DNA of 64,000 bases from Streptomyces melanogenes (GCF_014649795.1 NZ_BMTS01000001.1:744001-808000); one strand, 5' to 3'. Positions 1 to 8,726 are shown, counted from the stretch's first letter. Numbers and translations: made by a program. The notes: generated from the sequence alone by a model not told the origin.

Positions 1-1
1 C

Positions 2-367
2 ACCGTGACGGTCACCAACCGCGGCCCGTCCGTGGCCCGCGCGGTCCGGATCCAGGACCCCCTGCCGACCCCCTTGACGTTCCTCTCCTCCGCCCACGCC
101 TGCGCGGCGACCGACCGCACGGTCACCTGCGGGCCCGTCGCCGTGCTCACCCCCGGTTCCTCCGTGTCCTGGACGTTCACCGTCCGTCTGGACGCCGCCT
201 ACAGCGGCGACGGCACCGACGTGCACAACACCGCGACGGCCAGTGCCGACACGGCCGACCCCGACACAACCAACAACAGCGGCACCGCGGCCGTTCCGGG
301 CGGCCGGCTCAAGCCGCCGACCGCCGACCTGGAATTCGCCAAGAAGGCCGACAGCACCCCTGCCTGA
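2..367 (+). CDS. DUF11-repeat exported protein, C-terminal part (truncated by window edge)
   Basis: The reading frame is open from the first base and ends at TGA 365-367; the true start lies outside the window. The visible 121 residues are one DUF11 (Ig-like beta-sandwich) repeat with the family pattern TVTNRGPS, DPLPTPLTF, a Cys pair (AHACAATDRTVTCGP) and HNTATAS. The chain ends with a short extra segment, PPTADLEFAKKADSTPA, which matches the start of a further repeat that never follows. There is no LPXTG signal or C-terminal membrane segment, so the protein is probably secreted rather than wall-anchored. It is a tandem paralogue of the next gene, 81 bp downstream. Family assignment is firm; function is unknown. 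Confidence 0.85.
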   Translation, partial: TVTVTNRGPSVARAVRIQDPLPTPLTFLSSAHACAATDRTVTCGPVAVLTPGSSVSWTFTVRLDAAYSGDGTDVHNTATASADTADPDTTNNSGTAAVPGGRLKPPTADLEFAKKADSTPA

Positions 368-448
368 CGCGGCCACCACCCGCCCGGCACCCCCACGCGT
401 CCGTACAGCGGTGTACGGCAACCGGAGCACGAACGGAATCGATGCGAG

Positions 449-2500
449 ATGAGAACGACACGACGTCGTCGGCGCCCCTGGGCGGGAGCGGCGTTCGCCG
501 CACTGCTCTGCGCGCTGCCGCAGTGGGCCGGGCAGAGCCCGGCCGCCGCGGCCGACACTCCGCCCGGCGGCCTGATCACGTACACCCTCACGGCGAAGAA
601 CAACGGGCCGTCCGTGGCCCGCAATGCCACGGCGACCGACACCCTGCCCGACGGTATTTCCTTCGTTTCCTCGGCGGACGGCTGCTCGGCCGTCGGACAG
701 ACCGTCACCTGCGGCCCCGAGGGGCAGCTGGGCGTGGGGCAGACCAAGAAGTGGACCTTCCTCGCCCGGCTCAGTGCCTCGTACGAGGGTGACGGCTCGG
801 ACCTGGGCAACGCCGCGGTCGGCAAGTCGGACTCCACCGACCCCGACCCGGACAACAACAAGCCCAAGCCGGTGAAGCCACCGGGCCCCTTCACCCCGCA
901 GTCCGACATCTCCGTGGTCAAGACGGCACTGGGCAGCGGACCGACGATTCCTGGTCAGGAGTACGAGTACGAGATCGACGCCTCCAACGCCGGACCGTCG
1001 GACGCCCGCAACGTCACGGCCACCGACACTCTCCCGGAGGGCATCACCTTCGTGTCGTCGGGCGACCCCTGCACGGCGTCCGGGCAGAAGGTGACCTGCG
1101 GTCCGCAGGCCAAGCTGGTCCCCGAGGCGACGGCCAAGTGGACGTTCAAGGTGAAGCTCAGCGCCGCCTACCAGGGTGACGGCGCGGACCTGCACAACAC
1201 CGCCACCGCCACCTCGGACTCCAAGGATCCCGACACCACCAACAACACCAGCACCGCGGTCCTGCCGCCCGGCGGGGTCACCACACCGCAGGCCGACCTG
1301 TGGGCGGCGAAGCAGCCCGCGACCACCACCCCCATCGCACCGGGCGAGACCTTCGAGTACGCGGTCACCGTCCACAACGACGGCCCCTCGCGCGCCCTGA
1401 ACGCAAAGGCGACCGACACCCTGCCCGCGCGGCTGACGTTCGTCGACTCGGCCGACGCCTGCACCGCCACCGGCCAGACCGTCAGCTGCGGTCCGCAGGC
1501 CGTCCTGGAGCCGGGCGCGTCCAGGACCTGGAAGTTCCGCGTCAGGCTCGACTCCGAGTACACCGGCGACGGCAGTGACATCCGCAACACCGCCACCGTC
1601 TCGTCCGACACCAAGGACCCCGTGTCGACCAACAACACCAGCTCCCCGGCCGGTCTGCCCGGCAGCACGGTCAACAGGCCCACGGCCGACCTGGCGGTGA
1701 CCAAGACCGCCGTGGGGGACACCCCGCCCGCCCCCGGCACCACCTTCGACTACAAGATCACGGTGAAGAACAACGGCCCGTCGGCCGACGCGTACAACGT
1801 GAAACTCACCGACGACCTCCCCGAGGGCCTGTCGTACGTGTCGTCCTCCCCGGCGGGTTGCACGGTCGCCGGGCACGCGGTCTCGTGCAAGCGCACAGAT
1901 CCGCTCAAGGTGGGCGAGAGCGTCGACTACGTACTCACCGTGAAGGTCGACCCCGCCTACCACGGGGACGGCAGCGACCTGAAGAACACTGCCAGGGTCA
2001 CCGCCGACAACATCGACCCGAGCAGCGAGAACGACAGCGACACCGCCTCGCCCCCGGGTGGCACGGTCGCCGCGCCCTCCGCCGACCTGGCGATCGTCAA
2101 GAAGCCGGTCACGGACACGCCCGTTGCCCCCGGCGAGAGCTTCGAGTACTCGGTGACCGTCACCAACAAGGGCCCCTCCCAGGCGGAACAGGTCCAGGTC
2201 ACCGACACTCTCCCCACCGCCCTGAGCTTCGTCTCCTCCGACGACACCTGCGCCTCGGGCCGAGCCGTCACCTGCGGCCCGCTGGCCGTACTGGCGCCCG
2301 GTGCGTCGGTGACCTGGGTGTTCAAGGTGAAGCTCGCCGCCACGTACACCGGTGACGGCTCCGACATCCACAACACGGCCACGGTGTCGTCGGCGACCAA
2401 GGACCCAGTCACCGGCAACAACTCCAGCACCACGGGCCCGCCCGGCAACAAGGTCAACAAGCCGACGGCCGACCTGGAGGTGTCGAAGCAGACACCCTGA
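449..2500 (+). CDS. Secreted protein with five DUF11 repeats
   Basis: 683 residues. A poly-Arg n-region and hydrophobic stretch (residues 5-35, ending PAAAA) form a signal peptide. Five DUF11 repeats follow: an incomplete one (about 36-151), then 152-281, 282-412, 413-544 and 545-673. Each carries one Cys pair and the motif GDGSD-(I/L)-xNTA. The first repeat lacks the opening ADLxVxK strand, while residues 674-683 (ADLEVSKQTP) are exactly that strand with nothing after it. No sortase motif or C-terminal membrane helix. DUF11 domains are known from surface and secreted adhesin-like proteins; a structural extracellular role is likely but not proven. The start has no strong ribosome site. Confidence 0.88.
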   Translation: MRTTRRRRRPWAGAAFAALLCALPQWAGQSPAAAADTPPGGLITYTLTAKNNGPSVARNATATDTLPDGISFVSSADGCSAVGQTVTCGPEGQLGVGQTKKWTFLARLSASYEGDGSDLGNAAVGKSDSTDPDPDNNKPKPVKPPGPFTPQSDISVVKTALGSGPTIPGQEYEYEIDASNAGPSDARNVTATDTLPEGITFVSSGDPCTASGQKVTCGPQAKLVPEATAKWTFKVKLSAAYQGDGADLHNTATATSDSKDPDTTNNTSTAVLPPGGVTTPQADLWAAKQPATTTPIAPGETFEYAVTVHNDGPSRALNAKATDTLPARLTFVDSADACTATGQTVSCGPQAVLEPGASRTWKFRVRLDSEYTGDGSDIRNTATVSSDTKDPVSTNNTSSPAGLPGSTVNRPTADLAVTKTAVGDTPPAPGTTFDYKITVKNNGPSADAYNVKLTDDLPEGLSYVSSSPAGCTVAGHAVSCKRTDPLKVGESVDYVLTVKVDPAYHGDGSDLKNTARVTADNIDPSSENDSDTASPPGGTVAAPSADLAIVKKPVTDTPVAPGESFEYSVTVTNKGPSQAEQVQVTDTLPTALSFVSSDDTCASGRAVTCGPLAVLAPGASVTWVFKVKLAATYTGDGSDIHNTATVSSATKDPVTGNNSSTTGPPGNKVNKPTADLEVSKQTP

Positions 2501-2511
2501 CCGGACATGGT

Positions 2512-2548
2512 GTACGGGGGCGGGCCGCACGACGGCCCGCCCCCGTAC
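2512..2548. terminator. Bidirectional hairpin terminator
   Basis: A perfect 15-bp inverted repeat (arms 2512-2526 and 2534-2548, loop GCACGAC) lies between the convergent DUF11 and protease genes. There is no T-run, as is usual for Streptomyces terminators. Confidence 0.75.
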
Positions 2549-2578
2549 CGGTGGAGCGGGGGTGTCGATGACTCGCGT

Positions 2579-4141
2579 TCAGAAGCGCAGCGCCCACGAG
2601 TCGACGTAGCCGGTGTTCCCGGCGCGGGCGTCGAACACCCGCAGCCTCCACACCCCGTTGGCGGTCTCCGAGGAGGCGTCGATCGCGTAGACCACGGTGA
2701 AGTCCGTGACGATCCAGCCCTCCCATTCGTCCTTGATGGGATATGCGGTGCCGTCCGGGGCGATCACGTCGATCCGCAGGTCACCGGAGTCGGGGTGCTT
2801 GATGTCGATCTCGACGTCGAGGTCCGCCGGGGCGCGGCCGGACACGCCGCTCACGGTGACGGGGGAGTCGACGGTCGCCAGGTCGTCCAAAGGGTAGTCC
2901 GTGGTGTTCGCGAAGCGGCTGCCGGGCGGCCGTTGCGGTGAACTGCCCACGTACAGAAGCCGGTTGGGCGATCCGGTGCCCGGGTCGATGACGGATCCGG
3001 TCGTCGTCGAGGCGGTGAGTGCCGCGCCGACCTGGGCCGGGGTGGCCGTGCGGTGGTCGGCGAGGTAGAGCGCGGCCGCACCGGTGACGTGCGGTGTGGC
3101 CATCGAGGTGCCGGACATGGTCGTGTACCAGTCGTCGGACCAGTACGCGGCCGAGGTGATGGAGTCGCCCGGAGCGAACAGGTCCACCAGCGGCCCGTAG
3201 TTGGAGTACTCGGCGCGGTGGTCGTAGTCGCCGACCGCCCCGACCGTCAGCGCGGTCTGGACGCGGGCGGGGGAGTGGCCCGACGCGTCGATCGCCTGGT
3301 TGCCCGCGGCGACGGCGTACGTGATGCCGGAGGCGACGGAGTTGCGGACGGCGGCGTCCAGGACGTCGTCGGGGTCACCGCCCAGGCTCATGTTCGCCAC
3401 GGCCGGTTTCACCGCGTTGCGGGTCACCCAGTCGATGCCCGCCACCACCTGCTCGGTGGTGCCCTCGCCCGTGTAGTCGAGCACCCGCACCGCGACGACC
3501 TTCGCCTTCTTCGCCACCCCGGAAGTGGTGCCCGCGACCGTACCGGCGACGTGCGTGCCGTGGCCGTGGTCGTCCTGCGCGGTCATGTCGTCATCGATGG
3601 CGTCATAGCCGTAGGAGGCGCGGCCGCCGAAGTCCTCATGGGTGATGTTGACACCGGTGTCGATGACGTACGCGGTCACCCCCTGCCCGGCCGAATCCGG
3701 GTAGGTGTAGCCCCCGGTCATCGGCAGCCGGCGCTGGTCGATACGGGCCAGGCCCCAGGAGGGAGGATTCGGCTGGGTGGCGTCGAGCCGGAGCGTCCGG
3801 TTCTGCGCCACCTCGGCGACCGCCGGGTCGGCGGCGAGGCGGCGGGCCTGACGCGCCGACAGATGGGCCGAGAAGCCGTTGAGTGCGGCGTCGTAGGTGC
3901 GGCGGACCTCGCCCCCGTACCGCTCGACGACGGCCCGGCCGCTCGCCGTACGCGAGGCGGCGCGGGCGGGGTTGAGGACGACGAGGTAGCTTCCGGCGAC
4001 GGACCCCGGAGCACCGGCGTACTGAACGACGCCTTCCGGTGGTCCTGCGGCCGATGCCTGTGTGGTGCCGCCGAGCGTGAGCGCCGCGGCGAGCGCGATC
4101 ACGGCGCCGCAGCGCCGTCTTAAGCGCGGTGTGATGGCCAT
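2579..4141 (-). CDS. Secreted subtilisin-like (S8) serine protease with C-terminal P-domain
   Basis: 520 residues. Signal peptide 1-32 (ends TQASAA); inhibitor I9-like propeptide about 50-118; S8 catalytic domain 150-398 with Asp161 (VIDTG), His194 (HGHGTH), oxyanion Asn281 (AAGN) and Ser346 (GTSMATP); proprotein-convertase P-domain about 408-520. All catalytic residues are present, so this should be an active extracellular endopeptidase matured by removal of the propeptide. Codon 7 is TTA (positions 4121-4123), the codon read by the bldA tRNA, suggesting translation tied to development. It is convergent with the DUF11 gene. The start codon lacks a clear ribosome site. Confidence 0.93.
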   Translation of the reverse strand: MAITPRLRRRCGAVIALAAALTLGGTTQASAAGPPEGVVQYAGAPGSVAGSYLVVLNPARAASRTASGRAVVERYGGEVRRTYDAALNGFSAHLSARQARRLAADPAVAEVAQNRTLRLDATQPNPPSWGLARIDQRRLPMTGGYTYPDSAGQGVTAYVIDTGVNITHEDFGGRASYGYDAIDDDMTAQDDHGHGTHVAGTVAGTTSGVAKKAKVVAVRVLDYTGEGTTEQVVAGIDWVTRNAVKPAVANMSLGGDPDDVLDAAVRNSVASGITYAVAAGNQAIDASGHSPARVQTALTVGAVGDYDHRAEYSNYGPLVDLFAPGDSITSAAYWSDDWYTTMSGTSMATPHVTGAAALYLADHRTATPAQVGAALTASTTTGSVIDPGTGSPNRLLYVGSSPQRPPGSRFANTTDYPLDDLATVDSPVTVSGVSGRAPADLDVEIDIKHPDSGDLRIDVIAPDGTAYPIKDEWEGWIVTDFTVVYAIDASSETANGVWRLRVFDARAGNTGYVDSWALRF

Positions 4142-4343
4142 CCGGCCAGGGTGACCGGTGCGGGTTGCGCGGACAAGGGTGGGCGGCAGTACTTGGGGGC
4201 CTTGGTGTGAATGAGGGGTGAGTGCAGTGGCGTGGGCCGCCGCTGGTGCTTCAGCCCCGCGCGGAGTGGGGTAAGGTTGCTCTCAAGCCGGTCGGCGGAA
4301 CTTCCGCAACACGGCCGTGCGTTGGTGGTCCAAGGAAAGACAT

Positions 4344-4428
4344 CCCGCTTCCTGCGGGGAGATGCAGGTGCAAGGCCTGCCCAGCGCTCCGATCCGATCC
4401 CCACTCCGCTTCCTGCGGGGTGGGGATC
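4344..4428. other. Twin hairpins with identical UUCCU loops
   Basis: Two hairpins share the core CGCTTCCTGCGGGG. The first has arms CCCGC/GCGGG (4344-4348, 4354-4358). The second has 14-bp arms (4396-4409, 4415-4428) with a single G-T pair. Both loops are TTCCT. They occupy most of the otherwise gene-free stretch 4142-4573 between the protease and the small membrane protein. They could be a structured small RNA, a leader of the gene at 4574, or a terminator; I see no further repeats of this unit, so it is not a CRISPR array. Confidence 0.4.
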
Positions 4429-4573
4429 GCGCGTTTCGGCCGAACCGACTGCCAAGCGCGCCCAGTTTGCCCCCCGCTGTCGCGGCATGCCGGGCGTACG
4501 CAGATGGCGCCGCCGCATGGAACCGACGGAAATTCCGGGCAACCAGCCTCCCCTCCCGTATGTCTGTGCTCAT

Positions 4574-4900
4574 ATGCGAGCGCGTACCGAAGAACACCGT
4601 GACGTCGACTTCGCCGTTGCCTCCGTCGCGGCGCTGTTGGACCTGCTGCTCATCGGCTTCTTCCTCATGGTGGGATGTGACGGGATCTGGACGGCTGACT
4701 GGATGGGCTCTCCCGGCCCCGTGGACTCGACCGGCGCTTCGTATCAGGGGGACGTTGTGCGCTTCGCCGGGTGGGCATGTGCGGCAACGACTCTGTTCGG
4801 GTTGGTGTCGCGGTGCTGGGTCACCGCTGCGACCCAGCTCGTTCTGCTCGGCGGCGGCGCCCTGTTCCTCGCTTCACTGCCGACGTATTGGAACCCTTGA
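4574..4900 (+). CDS. Small membrane protein of unknown function
   Basis: 108 residues from ATG 4574. Two or three hydrophobic segments are visible: about residues 12-34 (FAVASVAALLDLLLIGFFLM), 64-80 (VVRFAGWACAATTLFGLV) and 84-103 (VTAATQLVLLGGGALFLASL), separated by a short exterior loop. The frame is open further upstream to 4211, but that stretch is rich in Arg/Pro and overlaps the hairpins, so the internal ATG is preferred. I do not recognise the family. Codon use is somewhat less biased than in neighbouring genes. Confidence 0.5.
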   Translation: MRARTEEHRDVDFAVASVAALLDLLLIGFFLMVGCDGIWTADWMGSPGPVDSTGASYQGDVVRFAGWACAATTLFGLVSRCWVTAATQLVLLGGGALFLASLPTYWNP

Positions 4901-5015
4901 CGCGCTGGAGTGGGGCACCGGTCCGGTGCTGAAGGATCAGGGGCTTCCCAGCAGGCGCGGCGGGTCGCCGCGGCCGCATGCCGCCGCAGTGACGTCGGTG
5001 ACGCCGGGGACTGAT

Positions 5016-5219
5016 CTACCTCCCCGCCGGATCACGCGTGGTCGGCAACTGCCACACGTACTCGAACGAGGCATGAATCATCTTGAAACCGTGTGCCCCC
5101 GAGCGGAAGAGGATCATCGGCAAGCCCACCGGGGCCTTGGGGGCGAGGAGGTTGGGGGAGTAGTAGCAGACGTGCGGGAAGATGTTTCCCCCGGTGCCAC
5201 CGGTGGCACAGTGGTTCCA
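5016..5219 (-). pseudogene. Possible C-terminal gene remnant, no start codon
   Basis: On the minus strand a 67-codon stretch from TGG 5219 to TAG 5016 reads as plausible protein with strong G/C third positions (it contains GNIFPHVCYYSPNLLAPKAP and later MIHASFEYVWQLPTTRDP). No start codon with a ribosome site precedes it, and the upstream part of the frame runs into the start of the SRAP gene on the other strand with poor codon use. It looks like the 3' end of a gene whose 5' part was lost. I do not recognise the family. The remaining bases 4901-5015 show nothing coding. Confidence 0.35.
5194..5209. promoter_or_regulatory. Perfect 16-bp palindrome upstream of SRAP gene
   Basis: GTGCCACC followed by its exact complement GGTGGCAC ends 9 nt before the ATG at 5219. 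It covers the place where a ribosome site or promoter core would be and may be an operator. It does not resemble the actinobacterial LexA box (GAAC-N4-GTTC). Confidence 0.35.
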
Positions 5220-5962
5220 TGTGTGGCCGTTACGTATCCACCCGTAGCCCCGAGGACCTGGTCCAGCTCTTCCAGGTCACCGACTGGCGTGCCGAGGAGG
5301 TGCTGGCGCCGAGCTGGAACGTCGCGCCGACCGACGAGGTGTGGGCCGTTCTGGAGCGCGCCGCGCGTGGGCACGACGGTGGCGCGCCGCGTGGCAGGCA
5401 GTTGCGGCCGCTGCGCTGGGGGCTGGTGCCGTCGTGGGCTGAGGACGTGAAGGTGGGGGCCCGGATGATCAATGCTCGGGTGGAGACCGTGCACGAGAAG
5501 CCCGCCTTCCGCCGTGCCTTCCTCAAGCACCGCTGCCTGCTGCCCGCCGACGGCTTCTACGAGTGGGAGCAGGTCAAGGACCACGGCACCGGCAAGGTCC
5601 GCAAGCAGCCGTACTTCATCCATCCCGAGGACGACCGGGTGATGGCGCTGGCGGGGCTGTACGCGTACTGGCGCGACCGGTCGGTCAAGCAGGACGACGA
5701 TCCCGCCGCCTGGCTGGTGACCTGCACGATCATCACCACCGAAGCCACGGACGCGGCCGGCCGGGTGCACCCGCGCATGCCCCTGGCGCTCACCGAGGAC
5801 CACTACGACGCCTGGCTCGACCCCCACCACCAGGACCCCGACGAGCTGCGCGCCCTGCTGACCCAGCCCGCGGGCGGCCACCTGGACGCCCGGCCGGTCG
5901 TCCCGGCCGTGAACAACGTACGCAACAACGGCCCCGAACTCCTGGAGGAGTCCGCGCCGTAG
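5219..5962 (+). CDS. SOS response-associated peptidase (SRAP/YedK/HMCES family)
   Basis: 247 residues starting MCGRY. The SRAP family shields abasic sites in single-stranded DNA by forming a thiazolidine crosslink through the Cys exposed after removal of Met1. Visible family landmarks are Cys2, the NARVET motif with E...KPAFR, the GFYEW motif carrying the conserved Glu, and HPRMP with the conserved His. Length is typical. ATG 5219 is fixed by the invariant Cys2; the open frame further upstream is not conserved-looking. Cytoplasmic, DNA-damage tolerance. A 16-bp palindrome lies just upstream. Confidence 0.93.
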   Translation: MCGRYVSTRSPEDLVQLFQVTDWRAEEVLAPSWNVAPTDEVWAVLERAARGHDGGAPRGRQLRPLRWGLVPSWAEDVKVGARMINARVETVHEKPAFRRAFLKHRCLLPADGFYEWEQVKDHGTGKVRKQPYFIHPEDDRVMALAGLYAYWRDRSVKQDDDPAAWLVTCTIITTEATDAAGRVHPRMPLALTEDHYDAWLDPHHQDPDELRALLTQPAGGHLDARPVVPAVNNVRNNGPELLEESAP

Positions 5963-6207
5963 GCCGCTCCGGTGTGGGGGCCGTTGGTAGGGGTGGCCCC
6001 ATCGATGCTCGGGGGACAGCCGTAGTGAGTGAGGTGGCTGTTCCGCCTAGCGTCTGACGGTATGAGACATATGCGGAACAGGGTGACGAGATCCCCTTTT
6101 GGTGGGCGTCAACGAACCGTGGCCGAGTGGGTGTTGGTGGCGCCAGTCGTCTCGGCGTCCATCACGCGCACTCCCAGCCTCAACCCCCTGCACCCCAAGG
6201 AGACTTC

Positions 6208-7767
6208 GTGACCCACCCCAGCCCCGCCCTTCGCCGTGCCTCGGCCGTGGGCCTCGCCCTCGCCGCCTGTCTCGGTACCACCGTCACCGCCTCGGCGGCC
6301 GCGCCCACCGCGTCGAAGTCCGGGGCCTCGCTCGACCGTTACTACGATCAGCGTCTGGGCTGGGGCAGCTGCGCCAAGGGCCCGGACGACACCATGGGCC
6401 GCGATCTCGACAAGGCCGGTGTGCAGTGCGCGGACGTCACCGTGCCGCTCGACTACACCGACCCTCGCGGCCGTACGATCACCGTCGCGATATCCCGGCT
6501 CAAGGCCACCGACACCCGCCACCGCATCGGCTCGATCCTGCTCAACAACGGTGGGCCGGGCGGCACCGCCCTGGAGTCACCGCCGGAGTTCCACGCGTGG
6601 ATGAAGAAGGCCGGCCCGCGTTACGACATCGTCGGCTTCGACCCGCGTTTCGTCGGCCGCAGCACCCCGCTGGACTGCGGCTGGCCCGTCGGCACCAACC
6701 TCTTCTCGGCCGGTCTCGGCCGGGCGAGTTTCGAGCGCCAGGTCGCCCTCCAGAAGGACCTGGCCGCCAAGTGCCGTACCAGCAACGCCTCCGTACTGCC
6801 GCACGTCAGCACCCGTAACACGGCACGCGACATGGACGTCATCCGTGGCACGCTCGGTGAGAAGAAGATCTCCTACTTCGGTTACTCGTACGGCACCTAC
6901 CTGGGCACCGTCTACACCCAGATGTTCCCCGGCCGCACCGACCGCATGGTCCTGGACGGCGCCATCGATCCGCGCGAGTTCGGTCCCCGGCTGCTCCAGC
7001 AGGCCGTCGGGGAGAACGAGAAAGCGCTGGCCGACTGGGCCATCTGGGCGGCCGCCCGCAACGACACCTACGGCCTCGGCCGCACCGGCGCCCAGGTCCT
7101 GGCCACCATCGACCGTGTCATCAAGACCTCCGCGCGCGGCCCGCTGACCGTCGGTACGGCCCCCGACACCTTCCAACTCGACGACACCCAGATCCCGTTC
7201 ATCCTGCTGGCCGGGGTCGACAGCGACACCGACACGTCCCGGGCGTCCCTCGCCGAGCAGGTGTCCGTGCTGAACAAGGCCGCGGCCGGGCAGCCGACCC
7301 GGCTGTCGCCGGTCTTCGCCGCGACCCTGCGGCTCGCGATGACCGGCGAGCAGTCGCACCACGGCAGTGTGCAGTCGGCGATCATCTGCGGGGACAAGGC
7401 GGCCCCGCGCGACCCCGAGGTCTACTGGCGGGACATCGAGCGCACCCGTGCCGCATACCCGCGCTTCGGCGCGCTGGCCAACAACATCGGCCCGTGCGCC
7501 TTCTGGGACCAACCCCGTGAGAAGCCCACTCAGGTGAAGCACGACGCCGAGCTGCTGATCGTGTCCGCCACCGGCGACCCGCGCACCTCGCACAAGGGCG
7601 CCGTCGCCCTGCACGGCCTGCTGCCGAGCTCCAAGCTGATCACCGTCAAGGGCGCCAACCGGCACGCGGTCTACGGTCTGTACGGCAACGCCTGCGTCGA
7701 CAACAAGGTCAACCACTACCTGGCCACGGGCAGGCTGCCCGCGGATGACCAGACCTGCGCCAAGTAG
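6208..7767 (+). CDS. Secreted alpha/beta-hydrolase peptidase (S33, tripeptidyl aminopeptidase type)
   Basis: 519 residues from GTG 6208, preceded at 5 nt by AAGGAG. Signal peptide about 1-32 (ends TVTASAAA). The catalytic domain has the oxyanion strand LLNNGGPGG and nucleophile Ser227 in GYSYGTYLG, followed by RMVLDGAIDP. The C-terminal TAP-like region carries the Asp/His part (VSATGDPRTS, ANRHAVYG). Members of this Streptomyces family (Slp/Tap) remove tripeptides or act on short peptides outside the cell. The frame is open upstream to 6127, but that part has no signal features. The stretch 5963-6207 before it shows no gene. Convergent with the next hydrolase. Confidence 0.9.
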   Translation: MTHPSPALRRASAVGLALAACLGTTVTASAAAPTASKSGASLDRYYDQRLGWGSCAKGPDDTMGRDLDKAGVQCADVTVPLDYTDPRGRTITVAISRLKATDTRHRIGSILLNNGGPGGTALESPPEFHAWMKKAGPRYDIVGFDPRFVGRSTPLDCGWPVGTNLFSAGLGRASFERQVALQKDLAAKCRTSNASVLPHVSTRNTARDMDVIRGTLGEKKISYFGYSYGTYLGTVYTQMFPGRTDRMVLDGAIDPREFGPRLLQQAVGENEKALADWAIWAAARNDTYGLGRTGAQVLATIDRVIKTSARGPLTVGTAPDTFQLDDTQIPFILLAGVDSDTDTSRASLAEQVSVLNKAAAGQPTRLSPVFAATLRLAMTGEQSHHGSVQSAIICGDKAAPRDPEVYWRDIERTRAAYPRFGALANNIGPCAFWDQPREKPTQVKHDAELLIVSATGDPRTSHKGAVALHGLLPSSKLITVKGANRHAVYGLYGNACVDNKVNHYLATGRLPADDQTCAK

Positions 7768-7792
7768 GCCGGTCAGCGGTGATCGGGGCAGG

Positions 7793-8590
7793 TCAGGACC
7801 GGTGGAGCGCATCGGTCGCGAGGGAGTCCAGTGCCACGCGGATGAGTGAGTTGACCGCGGCGGGCTGCTCCTGGTGGGCCATGTGCCCAGCCTGCTCGAT
7901 GGTATGGAAGGTTCCGTACGGGGTCAGCGCGGCCAGCGTACGGGACACCTCCAGCGGTATCTCCGTGTCGTGACGGCCGTGCAGATAGGCCACCGGCACG
8001 GGTATCCCGGTCACCGCCTCGCGCGGGTCGTGGGACATGGCCTCGGTGAACAACTCGTCGATGAAGTGGCCCGATGCGAGGATCTGACGCACTGTCCGCC
8101 GTACGAGCTCGACCGGTGCGGCAGGACCGAACCACTTCGGGACCCAGTCGGCCACGGTTGCCGCGCGGTCGGTGGCGAGGGAGGAGATCAGGGAGCGCAG
8201 GGCACCGGCCATGCCCTGGCTCGGCCAGTACCCGGGCCCACTGATCGACACCACCCCGGCCACGTGCCGCGGTGCGCGAAGCGCGGTTTCCAGGGCGAAG
8301 GTGGCTCCGAGCGAACTGCCCACCAACAACGGCTTTTCCAGGCCGAGGTGCGAGATGAGGGCGAGTATGTCCTCCACGTTGGTCCGGGTGGTGTTGCCGG
8401 TGGGCGGGTGCTCCGAGCGTCCGCACCCCCGGCAGTCCACCGTGACCACGCGGTGGTCGGGGGCCAGGTCGGCGACCTGCGCGTCCCACACCCGGCCGCT
8501 GGTGCCCCAGCCGTGCAGGAACAGGACCGGCGTCCCGGCTCCGGCGTCCGTGTGGAAGAGCTTGACCCCGTTGACGGTCACGTACGGCAT
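7793..8590 (-). CDS. Alpha/beta-fold hydrolase
   Basis: 265 residues. Landmarks are the HGWG oxyanion loop (residues 26-29), GSSLG with nucleophile Ser93, the catalytic Asp in YLHGRHDTEIP and His in EQAGHMAHQEQP. There is no signal peptide, so it is cytoplasmic; the substrate cannot be told. Of two nearby ATGs (8599 and 8590), the second is chosen because GAGAGGA at 8600-8606 abuts the first but is 9 nt from the second. Divergent from the LysR gene at 8751, with a LysR-type inverted repeat between them, so it is a likely target of that regulator. Confidence 0.85.
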   Translation of the reverse strand: MPYVTVNGVKLFHTDAGAGTPVLFLHGWGTSGRVWDAQVADLAPDHRVVTVDCRGCGRSEHPPTGNTTRTNVEDILALISHLGLEKPLLVGSSLGATFALETALRAPRHVAGVVSISGPGYWPSQGMAGALRSLISSLATDRAATVADWVPKWFGPAAPVELVRRTVRQILASGHFIDELFTEAMSHDPREAVTGIPVPVAYLHGRHDTEIPLEVSRTLAALTPYGTFHTIEQAGHMAHQEQPAAVNSLIRVALDSLATDALHRS

Positions 8591-8707
8591 GAGCGGCATT
8601 CCTCTCTACGGCTCGCCACGCGGGATGCGAGGCGTCGCGCGGGCGACTTCATGACGCCAGTTCACCGCGCCCCGAGCAGACGACCAAGGTCCGGTTCGCT
8701 CGTACAC

Positions 8708-8726
8708 TCATCAAGGATCGTGATGA
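8708..8726. promoter_or_regulatory. Probable LysR-type operator
   Basis: Inverted repeat TCATCA-N7-TGATGA lies 24 nt upstream of the LysR start in the divergent spacer, fitting the T-N11-A form of LysR binding sites. Confidence 0.45.

Noticed and set aside
2468..2500. LPXTG or membrane anchor at the DUF11 protein end
   Set aside because: The C-terminus is ADLEVSKQTP then stop: no sortase motif, hydrophobic helix or basic tail.
4344..4428. Twin hairpins as a CRISPR array
   Set aside because: Only two short units, with unequal stems and no spacer periodicity or cas genes.
4211..4573. Upstream extension of the small membrane protein
   Set aside because: Arg/Pro-rich with poor codon bias and it would translate through both hairpins; the internal ATG precedes the conserved-looking helices.
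5194..5209. LexA/SOS box before the SRAP gene
   Set aside because: The palindrome does not fit the actinobacterial GAAC-N4-GTTC consensus.
6029..6211. Short plus-strand frame before the S33 peptidase
   Set aside because: No ribosome site, no domain pattern, and it overlaps the peptidase leader and start.
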